Origin: Leptotrichia hongkongensis
Lineage (GTDB): Bacteria; Fusobacteriota; Fusobacteriia; Fusobacteriales; Leptotrichiaceae
DNA: 64,000 bases
Assembly: GCF_041538065.1 (NCBI RefSeq)
Contig: NZ_JBGORW010000001.1
Coordinates: 248,001-312,000, forward strand
Direction of reading: 5' to 3'
Both the position numbers and the translations under genes were made by a program. This document shows positions 8,490 through 15,547 of the stretch, piece by piece. Under the pieces are notes generated by a model that made no database searches, had not been told where the DNA came from, and saw only the letters and a list, made by a program, of their open reading frames with translations. Every line of letters begins with the position of its first letter. Positions within the stretch are counted from its first letter, which is position 1.

Positions 8490-9284
8490 TTAAAATACAG
8501 GGAATCCTTGACCAGCATATTTTTCTTCAATGAACTTCTTAACTTTTTCAGAAGTCATAGCTTTTGTTAAATCTTGTATTTTTTTACTATTTTTGTTATC
8601 TTCTCTTGCCACAAGGCTTACAGCGTACTTACCATTTGTATTTTTTTCAATGAATAAGGCATCTTTTACATGAACTCCAATTTTTAGCATATGTGATGGC
8701 CAGTTAAATGCCAAGTCAGCTTCTTGGTATGCTTGTACTAGTGATGGAATAGGAACTGCCATAAATTTGAAATTTTTCTTCGTATTAATAACATCATTCA
8801 AATTATAAAGTCCATCTTTTGGCTTCAACTCGATTAGACCTTCATCTGCAAGTATTCTTAAGGCTCTATCCTGATTTGTCACATCGTTTGGAATAGCAAC
8901 TTTTGCCCCATTTGGAATTTCTGCCTTGTTTTTATATTTTTTTGAGTAAAAACCTACATAAACATCATAAATCCCTTTAACTTTTACAAGTTTTCCATTA
9001 TTTTTCTTATTAAAAACTTGCATGAATGGCTCGTGCTGATGAAAGTTTGCATCAAAGTCTTTAGCATTTAAACCAACATTCGCAGTAACATAATCTGTTA
9101 ATACAGTAATTTTTACATCATAACCTTCCTTTTTCAAGTCTTCAGCCGCTATTTTCACAATTTCATCCATCGGATATCCAGCCGCAGCAATTCTGATGAC
9201 ATTATCCTTTTTTAAATTTATTCCAACAAATGCTAAAATTAGCACACATATTACAGCTAATGAAATTAATAATTTTTTTGACAT
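8490..9284 (-). CDS. metQ: methionine ABC transporter substrate-binding protein MetQ
   Basis: 264 aa NlpA/MetQ-type binding protein. Typical elements are AAAGYPMDEIVKIAAEDLK after the signal region, FDANFHQHEPFM near residue 80, IPNDVTNQDRALRIL, and a late FNWPSHML. It captures D/L-methionine and delivers it to MetI. The N-terminus has a hydrophobic anchor, but there is no canonical lipobox: the only cysteine (residue 13) follows AVI within the hydrophobic core. The protein may therefore be anchored by an uncleaved segment or secreted. Its start overlaps the metI stop by one base, so translation is coupled. Confidence 0.92.
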   Translation of the reverse strand: MSKKLLISLAVICVLILAFVGINLKKDNVIRIAAAGYPMDEIVKIAAEDLKKEGYDVKITVLTDYVTANVGLNAKDFDANFHQHEPFMQVFNKKNNGKLVKVKGIYDVYVGFYSKKYKNKAEIPNGAKVAIPNDVTNQDRALRILADEGLIELKPKDGLYNLNDVINTKKNFKFMAVPIPSLVQAYQEADLAFNWPSHMLKIGVHVKDALFIEKNTNGKYAVSLVAREDNKNSKKIQDLTKAMTSEKVKKFIEEKYAGQGFPVF

Positions 9285-9940
9285 TAGTAAATTCTCCTTT
9301 TCTTATCTAAATTTTTTGATATTCTGTTTCCAATAATCTGTATTGAAAATACAATGACTATCATTATTGTCACAACCCTATATACAAGGGCATAGTTGTA
9401 TTCGTTGTATCCATATCGCATTGCATAGTCGCCAATTCCGCCTCCACCGACAACTCCCATTACAGTAGAGTATGAGATAAAGCTGATAATTGCCGAAGTT
9501 AAACCAAGCACAAGGCTGCTTCTCGCTTCAATAAGCAAAAAATGCCACACAATTTGAAATACACTTGCCTTCATTGACAAAGCCGCATCAATTATTCCGC
9601 TATTCACATCATAAAAAGACTGTTCTGTAAATCTCGCATACAAAGCCACAGCTACAAAGCAAATTGGAAAACTTGCAGGAAACAGTCCAAAGGCAGTACC
9701 AAAAATTAATCGTGTGAGAGGTATTAATATAACTACAAATATTAAAAATGGGAAGCTTCTGACTACATTTATATAAATGTTGCATGGAATATTTATAAAC
9801 TTATTTTCCCTAATGCCACCTTTATCAGTCAAAAATACAAGAGCTCCTAAAGGAATTCCCAAAAATACTGCACATACCGTAGGAATAAGAACCATTATAA
9901 AAGTGTCCTTTATTGCAATTAATAATTCAGTATCTATCAT
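9284..9940 (-). CDS. metI: methionine ABC transporter permease MetI
   Basis: 218 aa membrane protein with five to six hydrophobic segments. It matches MetI in PLGALVFLTDKGGI, in the NVVRSFPFLIFVVILIPLTR segment, and in the EAA loop region around AALSMKASVFQIVWHFLLIEARSSL, which contacts the ATPase. VMGVVGGGGIGDYAMRYGY is the characteristic late motif. It overlaps metN by 4 bp upstream and metQ by 1 bp downstream, a compact metNIQ operon. Confidence 0.95.
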   Translation of the reverse strand: MIDTELLIAIKDTFIMVLIPTVCAVFLGIPLGALVFLTDKGGIRENKFINIPCNIYINVVRSFPFLIFVVILIPLTRLIFGTAFGLFPASFPICFVAVALYARFTEQSFYDVNSGIIDAALSMKASVFQIVWHFLLIEARSSLVLGLTSAIISFISYSTVMGVVGGGGIGDYAMRYGYNEYNYALVYRVVTIMIVIVFSIQIIGNRISKNLDKKRRIY

Positions 9941-10608
9941 TTCAGAACCTCCCTCACATAATCGGCATAACTTTTGTTTGATTTTTCATAATCCTTCTGA
10001 TTAACATTGAAAATATCTGTAATTTTACCTTTTTCAATAATCGCTACCCTGCTGCACAGCCTTTTTACAACTTCCAGTTCGTGAGTAACAACTAAAATGG
10101 TCGTTCCATATTTTTTATTTATTTCCTCAAATAAATCAAGTATTTCATCTTTTACAGATTTATCCAAAGACGCTGTAACTTCATCGCAAAGCAGTAATTG
10201 CGGTTTTGTAACTAATGCACGGGCAATCGCCACTCTCTGCCTTTCGCCGCCACTAAGGGAAGCAATAAATGATTTTTTCTTATCAGACAGCCCCACAAAT
10301 TTTAAAACTTCTTCAACTTTTTTAGCTGAAAATTTTTTCTTTAAAATCAACGGAAGAGCAACATTATCAAAGACATTTTTGTTATACAAAAGATTAAATT
10401 CCTGAAAAATATAAGCAACTTCAGTATTATTCGCAATATTAATTTCTCCTTTATCAGCCTTCAAAATCCCTTTAATAATTCTCAAAATTGTTGATTTTCC
10501 ACTTCCTGACTGCCCAATTAATCCAAAGATTTCACCTTTGTTAATCTTTAAATTTATTTTCAAATCAAAATTAGTATAATTTTTTTTAATATCTTTAAGT
10601 TCTACCAT
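9937..10608 (-). CDS. metN: methionine ABC transporter ATPase MetN (short form)
   Basis: 223 aa ABC ATPase. The Walker A motif GQSGSGKST is near residue 32, the signature LSGGERQRVAIARAL near 118, Walker B LLLCDEVTASLD follows, and the switch histidine is in VVTHE. It powers methionine uptake through MetI. Typical MetN proteins are about 340 aa because a C-terminal NIL/ACT domain binds methionine and shuts transport off. That domain is absent here, so this importer probably lacks direct trans-inhibition. The gene is first in the operon and is preceded by a ribosome site GGAGGTGAG. Confidence 0.93.
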   Translation of the reverse strand: MVELKDIKKNYTNFDLKINLKINKGEIFGLIGQSGSGKSTILRIIKGILKADKGEINIANNTEVAYIFQEFNLLYNKNVFDNVALPLILKKKFSAKKVEEVLKFVGLSDKKKSFIASLSGGERQRVAIARALVTKPQLLLCDEVTASLDKSVKDEILDLFEEINKKYGTTILVVTHELEVVKRLCSRVAIIEKGKITDIFNVNQKDYEKSNKSYADYVREVLK

Positions 10609-10658
10609 CTCACCTCCAATTATTTTTGTATTTAATTTTAAAATGTAATAACTTCAAA

Positions 10659-10669
10659 ATTATATCATA
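10659..10669 (-). promoter_or_regulatory. metN: extended -10 promoter for metNIQ
   Basis: On the minus strand TGATATAAT forms an extended -10 (TGN-TATAAT) about 50 bp before metN. No good -35 is seen. I found no SAM-riboswitch or T-box pattern between here and metN. Confidence 0.45.
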
Positions 10670-10753
10670 TTTTTTTAAATAAGGGAATATTGTTTGGAAA
10701 AAAGATGTTTTAACAGTTATAATTTGATATATTGAAAAAATTTCAAAATTTCC

Positions 10754-10782
10754 TTGCAAAATAAAAATAAATATGATAAACT
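10754..10782 (+). promoter_or_regulatory. infC: candidate promoter for infC-rpmI-rplT
   Basis: TTGCAA (10754-10759) and TAAACT (10777-10782) are 17 bp apart. Transcription from here gives a leader of about 260 nt before infC, in keeping with a regulated ribosomal-protein operon. Confidence 0.4.
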
Positions 10783-10866
10783 GTTTTAGTAATTAAATTA
10801 GAAGTAGAAACATTGTTTCTCACCTTTCCATCATTATATTTAGATTTTGGATTGATTTTCCAAATA

Positions 10867-11017
10867 GAAATAGAATAATGAGTTCTATTTCAGGATGAGT
10901 TGGGTATTAGTTATTTGATATTTTATAATGAAATAAGTATTTTTGTTGTGCTAATTTTGTTGTAAAATTTATTTATATAATAACTATTGAGCAAGGTTTC
11001 TTATATCTTGTTTTTTT
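10867..11017 (+). promoter_or_regulatory. infC: infC leader with attenuator-like hairpin
   Basis: The leader contains a perfect 9-bp hairpin GAAATAGAA/TTCTATTTC (10867-10891). Just before the infC ribosome site a short stem CAAGGT/ATCTTG (10992-11010) is followed by seven T (11011-11017), which looks like a terminator. In Bacillus subtilis this operon is autoregulated by L20 through leader attenuation. A similar arrangement is plausible here, though I cannot recognise the L20-binding fold itself. Confidence 0.5.
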
Positions 11018-11045
11018 ATTGTAAAAAAACTAGGAGGTGTTTTTT

Positions 11046-11570
11046 ATAAGAGGAAATAACCGATCTGATGAGCCAAGAATGAATGAGCGAATTAGGGCAA
11101 GAGAAATTAGAGTTGTTGGTGATGATGGAGAACAGTTTGGAGTAATGTCAGCTAGAGATGCGTTAGCACTTGCGGCAGAAAAAGAATTGGACTTAGTTGA
11201 AATTTCACCAAATGCAACACCGCCTGTATGCAAAATTATGGACTATGGAAAATTCAAGTATGAGAAAACAAAGAAAGACAAGGAAAATAAGAAAAAACAA
11301 AAAAATGTCGTTATTAAAGAGATTAGAATTAAACCTCATATTGACGAGCATGATAAAGAAACAAAAATTTCTCAAATTGAAAAATTTATAGCCAAGGAGC
11401 ATAAGGTAAAAGTCAGCCTAAGACTTACAGGTAGAGAAAGATTACATGCAGAATCTGCTATTAAAGTATTAGACGAGTTTGCAAGCCATTTTGAAGAAAC
11501 TGCAACAGTTGAGAAAAAATACGGAAAAGAACAGGTTCAAAAATTTATTTTATTATCGCCTAAAAAATAA
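11046..11570 (+). CDS. infC: translation initiation factor IF-3, probable ATA start
   Basis: About 174 aa. IF-3 binds the 30S subunit, checks the start codon and blocks early 50S joining. The body matches the family (RIRAREIRVVGDDGEQFGVM, LVEISPNATPPVCKIMDYGKF, then the C-terminal RLTGRE region). No ATG has a ribosome site: GTG 11037 overlaps AGGAGG itself, and ATG 11079 has none. ATA at 11046 lies 8 nt after AGGAGG, in frame, and gives MRGNNRSDEPRMNERIRA. IF-3 genes of other bacteria use AUU or other weak starts so that IF-3 limits its own synthesis. Next are rpmI and rplT, the standard operon. Confidence 0.93.
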   Translation: MRGNNRSDEPRMNERIRAREIRVVGDDGEQFGVMSARDALALAAEKELDLVEISPNATPPVCKIMDYGKFKYEKTKKDKENKKKQKNVVIKEIRIKPHIDEHDKETKISQIEKFIAKEHKVKVSLRLTGRERLHAESAIKVLDEFASHFEETATVEKKYGKEQVQKFILLSPKK

Positions 11571-11614
11571 AGGCAAAATTTAAAAAAGTGAAAAGTGATT
11601 TAGGAGGAAAAAAA

Positions 11615-11821
11615 ATGCCAAAAATGAAAACACATAAAGGAACAAAAAAAAGAGTTAAAGTTACAGGAAGTGGAAAAATTTCTATAAGACACTCAGGAAA
11701 GAGCCATATCTTGACTAAAAAGACTCATAAAAGAAAGAAACGTCTAGGACAAGACGCAATCGCTCCAAAAGGTGCTGAAAGAAAAATTAAAAAAGCATTG
11801 GCTGGACAAGAAGGAAGATAG
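11615..11821 (+). CDS. rpmI: 50S ribosomal protein L35
   Basis: 68 aa, very basic. PKMKTHKGTKKRVKVTGSGK at the start and RHSGKSHILTKK after it are typical of bL35. ATG 11615 follows TAGGAGG at good spacing; an upstream in-frame GTG at 11588 would add nine unrelated residues and is rejected. It sits between infC and rplT, as in most bacteria. Confidence 0.96.
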   Translation: MPKMKTHKGTKKRVKVTGSGKISIRHSGKSHILTKKTHKRKKRLGQDAIAPKGAERKIKKALAGQEGR

Positions 11822-11956
11822 TTTAAGTAATTACTTTAAAATTATTTTAAAAAAAGTAATTTAACAAATTTATTACTTTTATTTAAAAGTAAAGTTAAAA
11901 AAAGCAGTTTTAGAATAACAATTAACAGCTTTTTATTAAAAAATCAAAATTAAAAA

Positions 11957-11985
11957 TTGACAAAAGTTAGTTCTGAATATTAAAT
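11957..11985 (+). promoter_or_regulatory. rplT: internal promoter for rplT
   Basis: A perfect -35 TTGACA (11957-11962) is followed after 17 bp by TTAAAT (11980-11985), in the unusually long 206-bp gap between rpmI and rplT. It suggests that rplT can be transcribed independently. Confidence 0.6.
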
Positions 11986-12027
11986 ATAAAGAACAAAAAA
12001 CGGCTAAAATATCAAGGAGGAAAGAAG

Positions 12028-12372
12028 ATGCCAAGAGTAAAAACAGGAATAGTTAGAAGAAAAAGACATAAAAAAGTTTTAAAAGAAGCAAAAGGTTATA
12101 GAGGAGCCATAAAAACAAATTATAAAAAGGCTAATGAAGCAGTTAAAAAAGCTATGGCTTACGCAACTGAACATAGAAAATTGAAAAAAAGAAAAATGCG
12201 TGAATTGTGGATTATCAGAATTAACGCTGCTGCAAGATTAAATGGAATTTCTTATTCAAGATTAATGAACGGACTTAAAAAAGCTGGAATTGAACTTGAC
12301 AGAAAAGTTTTAGCAGACTTAGCATTAAATAATCCTGCTGAATTTGCAAAATTAGTAGAAAAAGTTAAATAG
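12028..12372 (+). CDS. rplT: 50S ribosomal protein L20
   Basis: 114 aa, normal length. L20 binds 23S rRNA early in 50S assembly and in many bacteria represses its own operon. PRVKTGIVRRKRHKKVLKEA, the GYRGA turn, the RKRKMRELWIIRINAAARLN stretch and the YSRLMNGLKKAGIELDRKVL end are all typical. A strong site AAGGAGG precedes ATG 12028. It is the last gene of the operon, followed by a terminator. The gap to rpmI is long and carries its own promoter. Confidence 0.97.
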   Translation: MPRVKTGIVRRKRHKKVLKEAKGYRGAIKTNYKKANEAVKKAMAYATEHRKLKKRKMRELWIIRINAAARLNGISYSRLMNGLKKAGIELDRKVLADLALNNPAEFAKLVEKVK

Positions 12373-12388
12373 AAATAAATAACAAATC

Positions 12389-12445
12389 AATACTCAAATG
12401 GTAATTTTTTAATTTAAAATAAACTATTTGAGTATTAATTTTTTT
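12389..12445 (+). terminator. terminator of the infC operon
   Basis: AATACTCAAAT (12389-12399) pairs perfectly with ATTTGAGTATT (12426-12436), followed by AATTTTTTT. The 26-nt loop is long for a terminator, but position and T-run fit. Confidence 0.8.
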
Positions 12446-12662
12446 AATACGATTTCCCATTTAAATAGTAGAAATCAGAAAATTCATGGAATTAAAGCCT
12501 TTTTTACAAGATTGTACTGTTTACAACCTATGTAACTATAAAATATTCTTTAATTAAATTTAATCATTAGCTATTCATATAAAGGATTTTTATTTAAGGT
12601 TTTAAAAATTCTTATTATTAATAAATATTTTTCATAATTTCATGTTTTTTCTTTTTATGTAA

Positions 12663-12774
12663 GCAAGGGAAATCAATCGCCATTTCCCTTGCAACCCTGG
12701 CTCGTCTAAGCATTTTTTTGAAACAAAAACGAAACTCGCTGATGCTCAGACAGTCGTTTTTATTCCAAAAAAAT
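12663..12774 (+). repeat. two-hairpin intergenic element (copy A)
   Basis: Hairpin I is GCAAGGGAAAT / ATTTCCCTTGC (12663-12692) with loop CAATCGCC. Hairpin II has outer arms ATTTTTTTG / CAAAAAAAT (12712-12774), inner arms AAAAACGA / TCGTTTTT, and a loop that begins AACTCGCT and ends GCTCAGACAG. Related elements with different but still paired stems and the same loop motifs occur at 46920-47077 and within the repeats at 16.7 and 28.7 kb. The function is unknown; it may be a mobile palindromic element or an RNA structure. No coding sequence is seen around it. Confidence 0.7.
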
Positions 12775-12993
12775 CACGACATTCTATATTAAATTATAAA
12801 GATTATTATATTTAAGTTTTAGGCTTTTACATTTTAAAAACATATAAATAAAATTACAAAAGTCTTTAAGATGAATACTTAAAAAATTAGATTGGATTTT
12901 TTTAATAAAACTATCAAATTAATTATTATAGAATTTTAATACTATTTTTTAAATGGGTTTAGGATAAGTTAAAATGTAAAAAACTTATGTAAT

Positions 12994-13244
12994 AAAAAAA
13001 ATCTAAATAAATTAGATTTGATTAGAAAAGGCTATACTTATAAACCTTGTAAATAGATAAATTGTGGATTATGAGATAGCCCTTTTTATATAGGGAAATT
13101 AAATAAATAATGTTTTTTTGGGCTATCTCATAAAATGGTCTTCTATTCAAAAAAACAAATTTCCCTATATAGCCAAATGGTTGTTAATTATTAATTAACT
13201 TCCTTTTGACATTATTATTATAGCACGAAAGTTAAAAAAGTCAA
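12994..13244 (-). ncRNA. candidate structured non-coding RNA with own promoter and terminator
   Basis: On the minus strand TTGACT (13244-13239) and a perfect TATAAT (13222-13217) are 16 bp apart, so transcription should start near 13210. The transcript ends at a stem AAATCTAA/TTAGATTT (13019-12999) running into a T-run, giving about 215 nt. Inside, two perfect inverted repeats interleave: 13158-13171 with 13087-13100 (14 bp), and 13120-13132 with 13070-13082 (13 bp). A further pair GGCTATA/TATAGCC (13168-13174 with 13030-13036) would close the molecule. There is no usable ORF and no gene downstream on this strand. A 6S-like RNA or a new sRNA is possible; I cannot match it to a family. Confidence 0.65.
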
Positions 13245-13418
13245 TACTAAAAATTAAATAATTTTAAAATATTTTTGAAGTTTTTAGAAAATATTTATTT
13301 TTAATTCTTGAGATTGATTTAAATAAATTTAAATTATGGTTGTAATTATTGAAAATCGAGGTAAAATAAAGTTTAAGAGAAATTAAGTCATATAAAAATT
13401 AATTATGGAGGAAAACTG

Positions 13419-13973
13419 ATGAAAAAAAATGTTGAATTTGGAATAAAAAAACAGTTGATTACAAAAGAAGAAATTCAGAAAAGATTAAAAGAGCTGGGAA
13501 CACAAATTACAGAGGATTTTAAAAATGAAAGTGAGCCATTGATAGTTATTGGGCTTTTAAAAGGATCAATCGTGTTTATGGCTGATTTGATCAGAGAAAT
13601 AAGATTACCGCTTGAAATTGATTTTATAGAGGCTTCTAGTTATGGAGAAGGAACTCAAAGTTCTAGGGAAGTTAAAATTTTGAAGGATTTAAGAAGTACA
13701 ATTAGCGGTAAAAATGTGTTAGTTGTAGAAGATATTATTGATTCAGGATTTACGTTAAAAAAAGTATTACAGCTTTTAGGAAGTAGAAACCCTAAGAAAG
13801 TTTCATTATGTACGCTTTTGGATAAGCCTGAAAGAAGAGAAGTGGAAGTTGATGTGCAATATGTTGGTTTTGAAATTCCAAATGAATTTGTTGTAGGATA
13901 TGGACTTGACTTTAATGAAAATTATAGAAATCTTGAATATGTAGGGATTGCTGAACCATCGGTATTTGAATAG
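13419..13973 (+). CDS. hpt: hypoxanthine phosphoribosyltransferase
   Basis: 184 aa. It salvages hypoxanthine (and often guanine) by joining it to PRPP to form IMP/GMP. The PRPP-binding motif VLVVEDIIDSGFTLKKVL is near residue 105, and VIGLLKGSIVFMADLIR and SYGEGTQSS form the rest of the active site. The length is typical. ATG 13419 follows GGAGG. It stands alone after a long intergenic region and before rsmA. Confidence 0.94.
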   Translation: MKKNVEFGIKKQLITKEEIQKRLKELGTQITEDFKNESEPLIVIGLLKGSIVFMADLIREIRLPLEIDFIEASSYGEGTQSSREVKILKDLRSTISGKNVLVVEDIIDSGFTLKKVLQLLGSRNPKKVSLCTLLDKPERREVEVDVQYVGFEIPNEFVVGYGLDFNENYRNLEYVGIAEPSVFE

Positions 13974-14202
13974 ATTTAAAATTAATCTTTTTATTAGGAT
14001 TTAATTTTTAAATTTATGATAAATAATTATAAAAGTAATAATACAAAAAATCCAATAAATATAATATTTTTATCTAAAATGTTAAAATCTTATTGTAAAA
14101 ATGCTTAAGAAAAATAATAAAAATTATAATTGTAAGATCATTTTAACTATTAGAGAATTTAGACTTTTACGAATAAGTATATTTATTAAATGAGGAGAAA
14201 TA

Positions 14203-15051
14203 TTGAAAAGAAATAAAGAAAAACATCATAAAAAGAATAAAAACTTTGAGAATGAAAATCATAAGGCTAAAAAAAAATATGGACAGAATTTTTTAAATGA
14301 CAGCAATTTATCAGATGAAATTTTAGACATAGCAAATATAGATGAGAAAACAGAAGTTCTGGAAATAGGGCCAGGTTTGGGATTTTTGACAGAAAAATTG
14401 ATTGAAAATTCTAAATTTTTGACTGCTTTTGAGATAGATGATGACTTGATACCGTTTTTGAATAAAAAATTTGAAAATAAGCAAAATTTTAAATTAATCC
14501 ATCAGGATTTTATGGAAGCAGATTTGGAAAAATTTTTTGAAGATAAGAAAAATGTTAAAGTTGTGGCAAATATTCCGTATTATATAACTTCGCCAATTAT
14601 TAACAAACTTTTGGAATACCGTGAAAATATTGATGAAATTTATTTGATGGTGCAAAAGGAAGTAGCAGAGCGGATTGCCTCCCAGCCTCATAGCAAAAAT
14701 ATGAGTCTGCTTACACATGCAGTTCAATTTTATGCTGAAGCAGAATATCTGTTTACTGTGCCGAAGGAAAAATTTGATCCTGTTCCGAAAGTTGATTCAG
14801 CATTTTTAGGAATAAAAATTTTGAAAGATAAAAGATATGAAAGCCAAATTTCAGAAGAAAAATATTTTAAATATTTGAAAGAAGCATTTTCCAATAAACG
14901 AAAGAGTATTGCTAACAATTTAACAAAATTAGGATTTTCAAAGGATGTAGTTGGAGCAGCACTAGAGAAAGTTGGAAAGACAAGGCTTGCACGGACTGAA
15001 GAGTTTTCTGTTCAGGAGTTTATTGATTTTATTGAGATTTTAGAAAAATAA
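14203..15051 (+). CDS. rsmA: 16S rRNA dimethyladenosine transferase RsmA (KsgA)
   Basis: 282 aa. It dimethylates two adjacent adenines in the 3' terminal helix of 16S rRNA as a late 30S checkpoint. Motifs are KKKYGQNFLND, the SAM motif VLEIGPGLGFLTEKL and the catalytic NIPYYITSPI. A lysine-rich tail of about 25 residues precedes the usual start. TTG 14203 lies 5 nt after GAGGAG and is the best start. It could be a tighter-regulated rare start. No operon partner is evident. Confidence 0.93.
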   Translation: MKRNKEKHHKKNKNFENENHKAKKKYGQNFLNDSNLSDEILDIANIDEKTEVLEIGPGLGFLTEKLIENSKFLTAFEIDDDLIPFLNKKFENKQNFKLIHQDFMEADLEKFFEDKKNVKVVANIPYYITSPIINKLLEYRENIDEIYLMVQKEVAERIASQPHSKNMSLLTHAVQFYAEAEYLFTVPKEKFDPVPKVDSAFLGIKILKDKRYESQISEEKYFKYLKEAFSNKRKSIANNLTKLGFSKDVVGAALEKVGKTRLARTEEFSVQEFIDFIEILEK

Positions 15052-15100
15052 ATTATACTAAAATCTATTTAAAATTAAACTACTAAAAATTATATAGATT

Positions 15101-15160
15101 TAAGGTTTGAGTAAAATAGTCATAGCCTTTTAAGTTTAGTTTTAAAGCAGTTTTACTATA
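15101..15160 (+). repeat. 60-bp AT-rich dispersed repeat (copy 1)
   Basis: It begins with GGTTTGAGTAAAATAG and ends AAAGCAGTTTTACTATA. Close matches are at 63836-63897 (+), 58512-58571 (inverted) and 17000-17056 (+), with a partial copy at 48465-48495. AGTAAAA near one end and TTTTACT near the other can pair. All copies are intergenic. Confidence 0.7.
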
Positions 15161-15250
15161 ATTGTAATTTTATTTTATAAAATTTTAGTTTAAAACAATA
15201 GCAGAATATTAGTAAAATATTAAGTAAATTAGCTATAATTTGTAAATAAA

Positions 15251-15282
15251 TAAAGAGGCTTGGAATTATAATACTCCAAGCC
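15251..15282 (-). terminator. terminator overlapping the DUF4911 gene end
   Basis: GGCTTGGA (15257-15264) pairs perfectly with TCCAAGCC (15275-15282). On the minus strand it is followed by TCTTTATTTATTT. The upstream arm lies inside the last codons of the gene. Confidence 0.65.
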
Positions 15283-15526
15283 ATTCTCTTTTTTCTAGAA
15301 TTTCTATTTCGATATTTTTTTTCTTTAATGTTTCGATTGCGTTATCCATATCATTTAAAAGATAAGAATTTGTAAGAATTTTTATTAAACCGTTCTGGTT
15401 GTCAAGAGTTCTTACATTTCCTAATCCATCGTATGCTTCTATGATTTTATTTATGAAATCAATATGTTCTTTTTTCGTTTGAATAATGTATTCCCAGCTT
15501 TTTATTTGCATTTCTGTATTTTCCAT
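15266..15526 (-). CDS. DUF4911-like small protein
   Basis: 86 aa with no signal or membrane segment. The central FINKIIEAYDGLGNVRTLD and GLIKILTNSYLLNDMDNAIETL pattern resembles DUF4911, a small domain of unknown function in anaerobic Firmicutes and fusobacteria. It lies 21 bp after the TtcA-like gene in the same direction and is probably co-transcribed, hinting at a link with sulfur transfer or tRNA modification. The family call is from pattern memory only. Confidence 0.65.
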   Translation of the reverse strand: MENTEMQIKSWEYIIQTKKEHIDFINKIIEAYDGLGNVRTLDNQNGLIKILTNSYLLNDMDNAIETLKKKNIEIEILEKREWLGVL

Positions 15527-15547
15527 TTCTTGCTTTTACCTTTCTTT

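Noticed and set aside
10609..10760. SAM riboswitch or T-box upstream of metNIQ
   Set aside because: No conserved core or specifier-loop pattern seen; only an extended -10 promoter.
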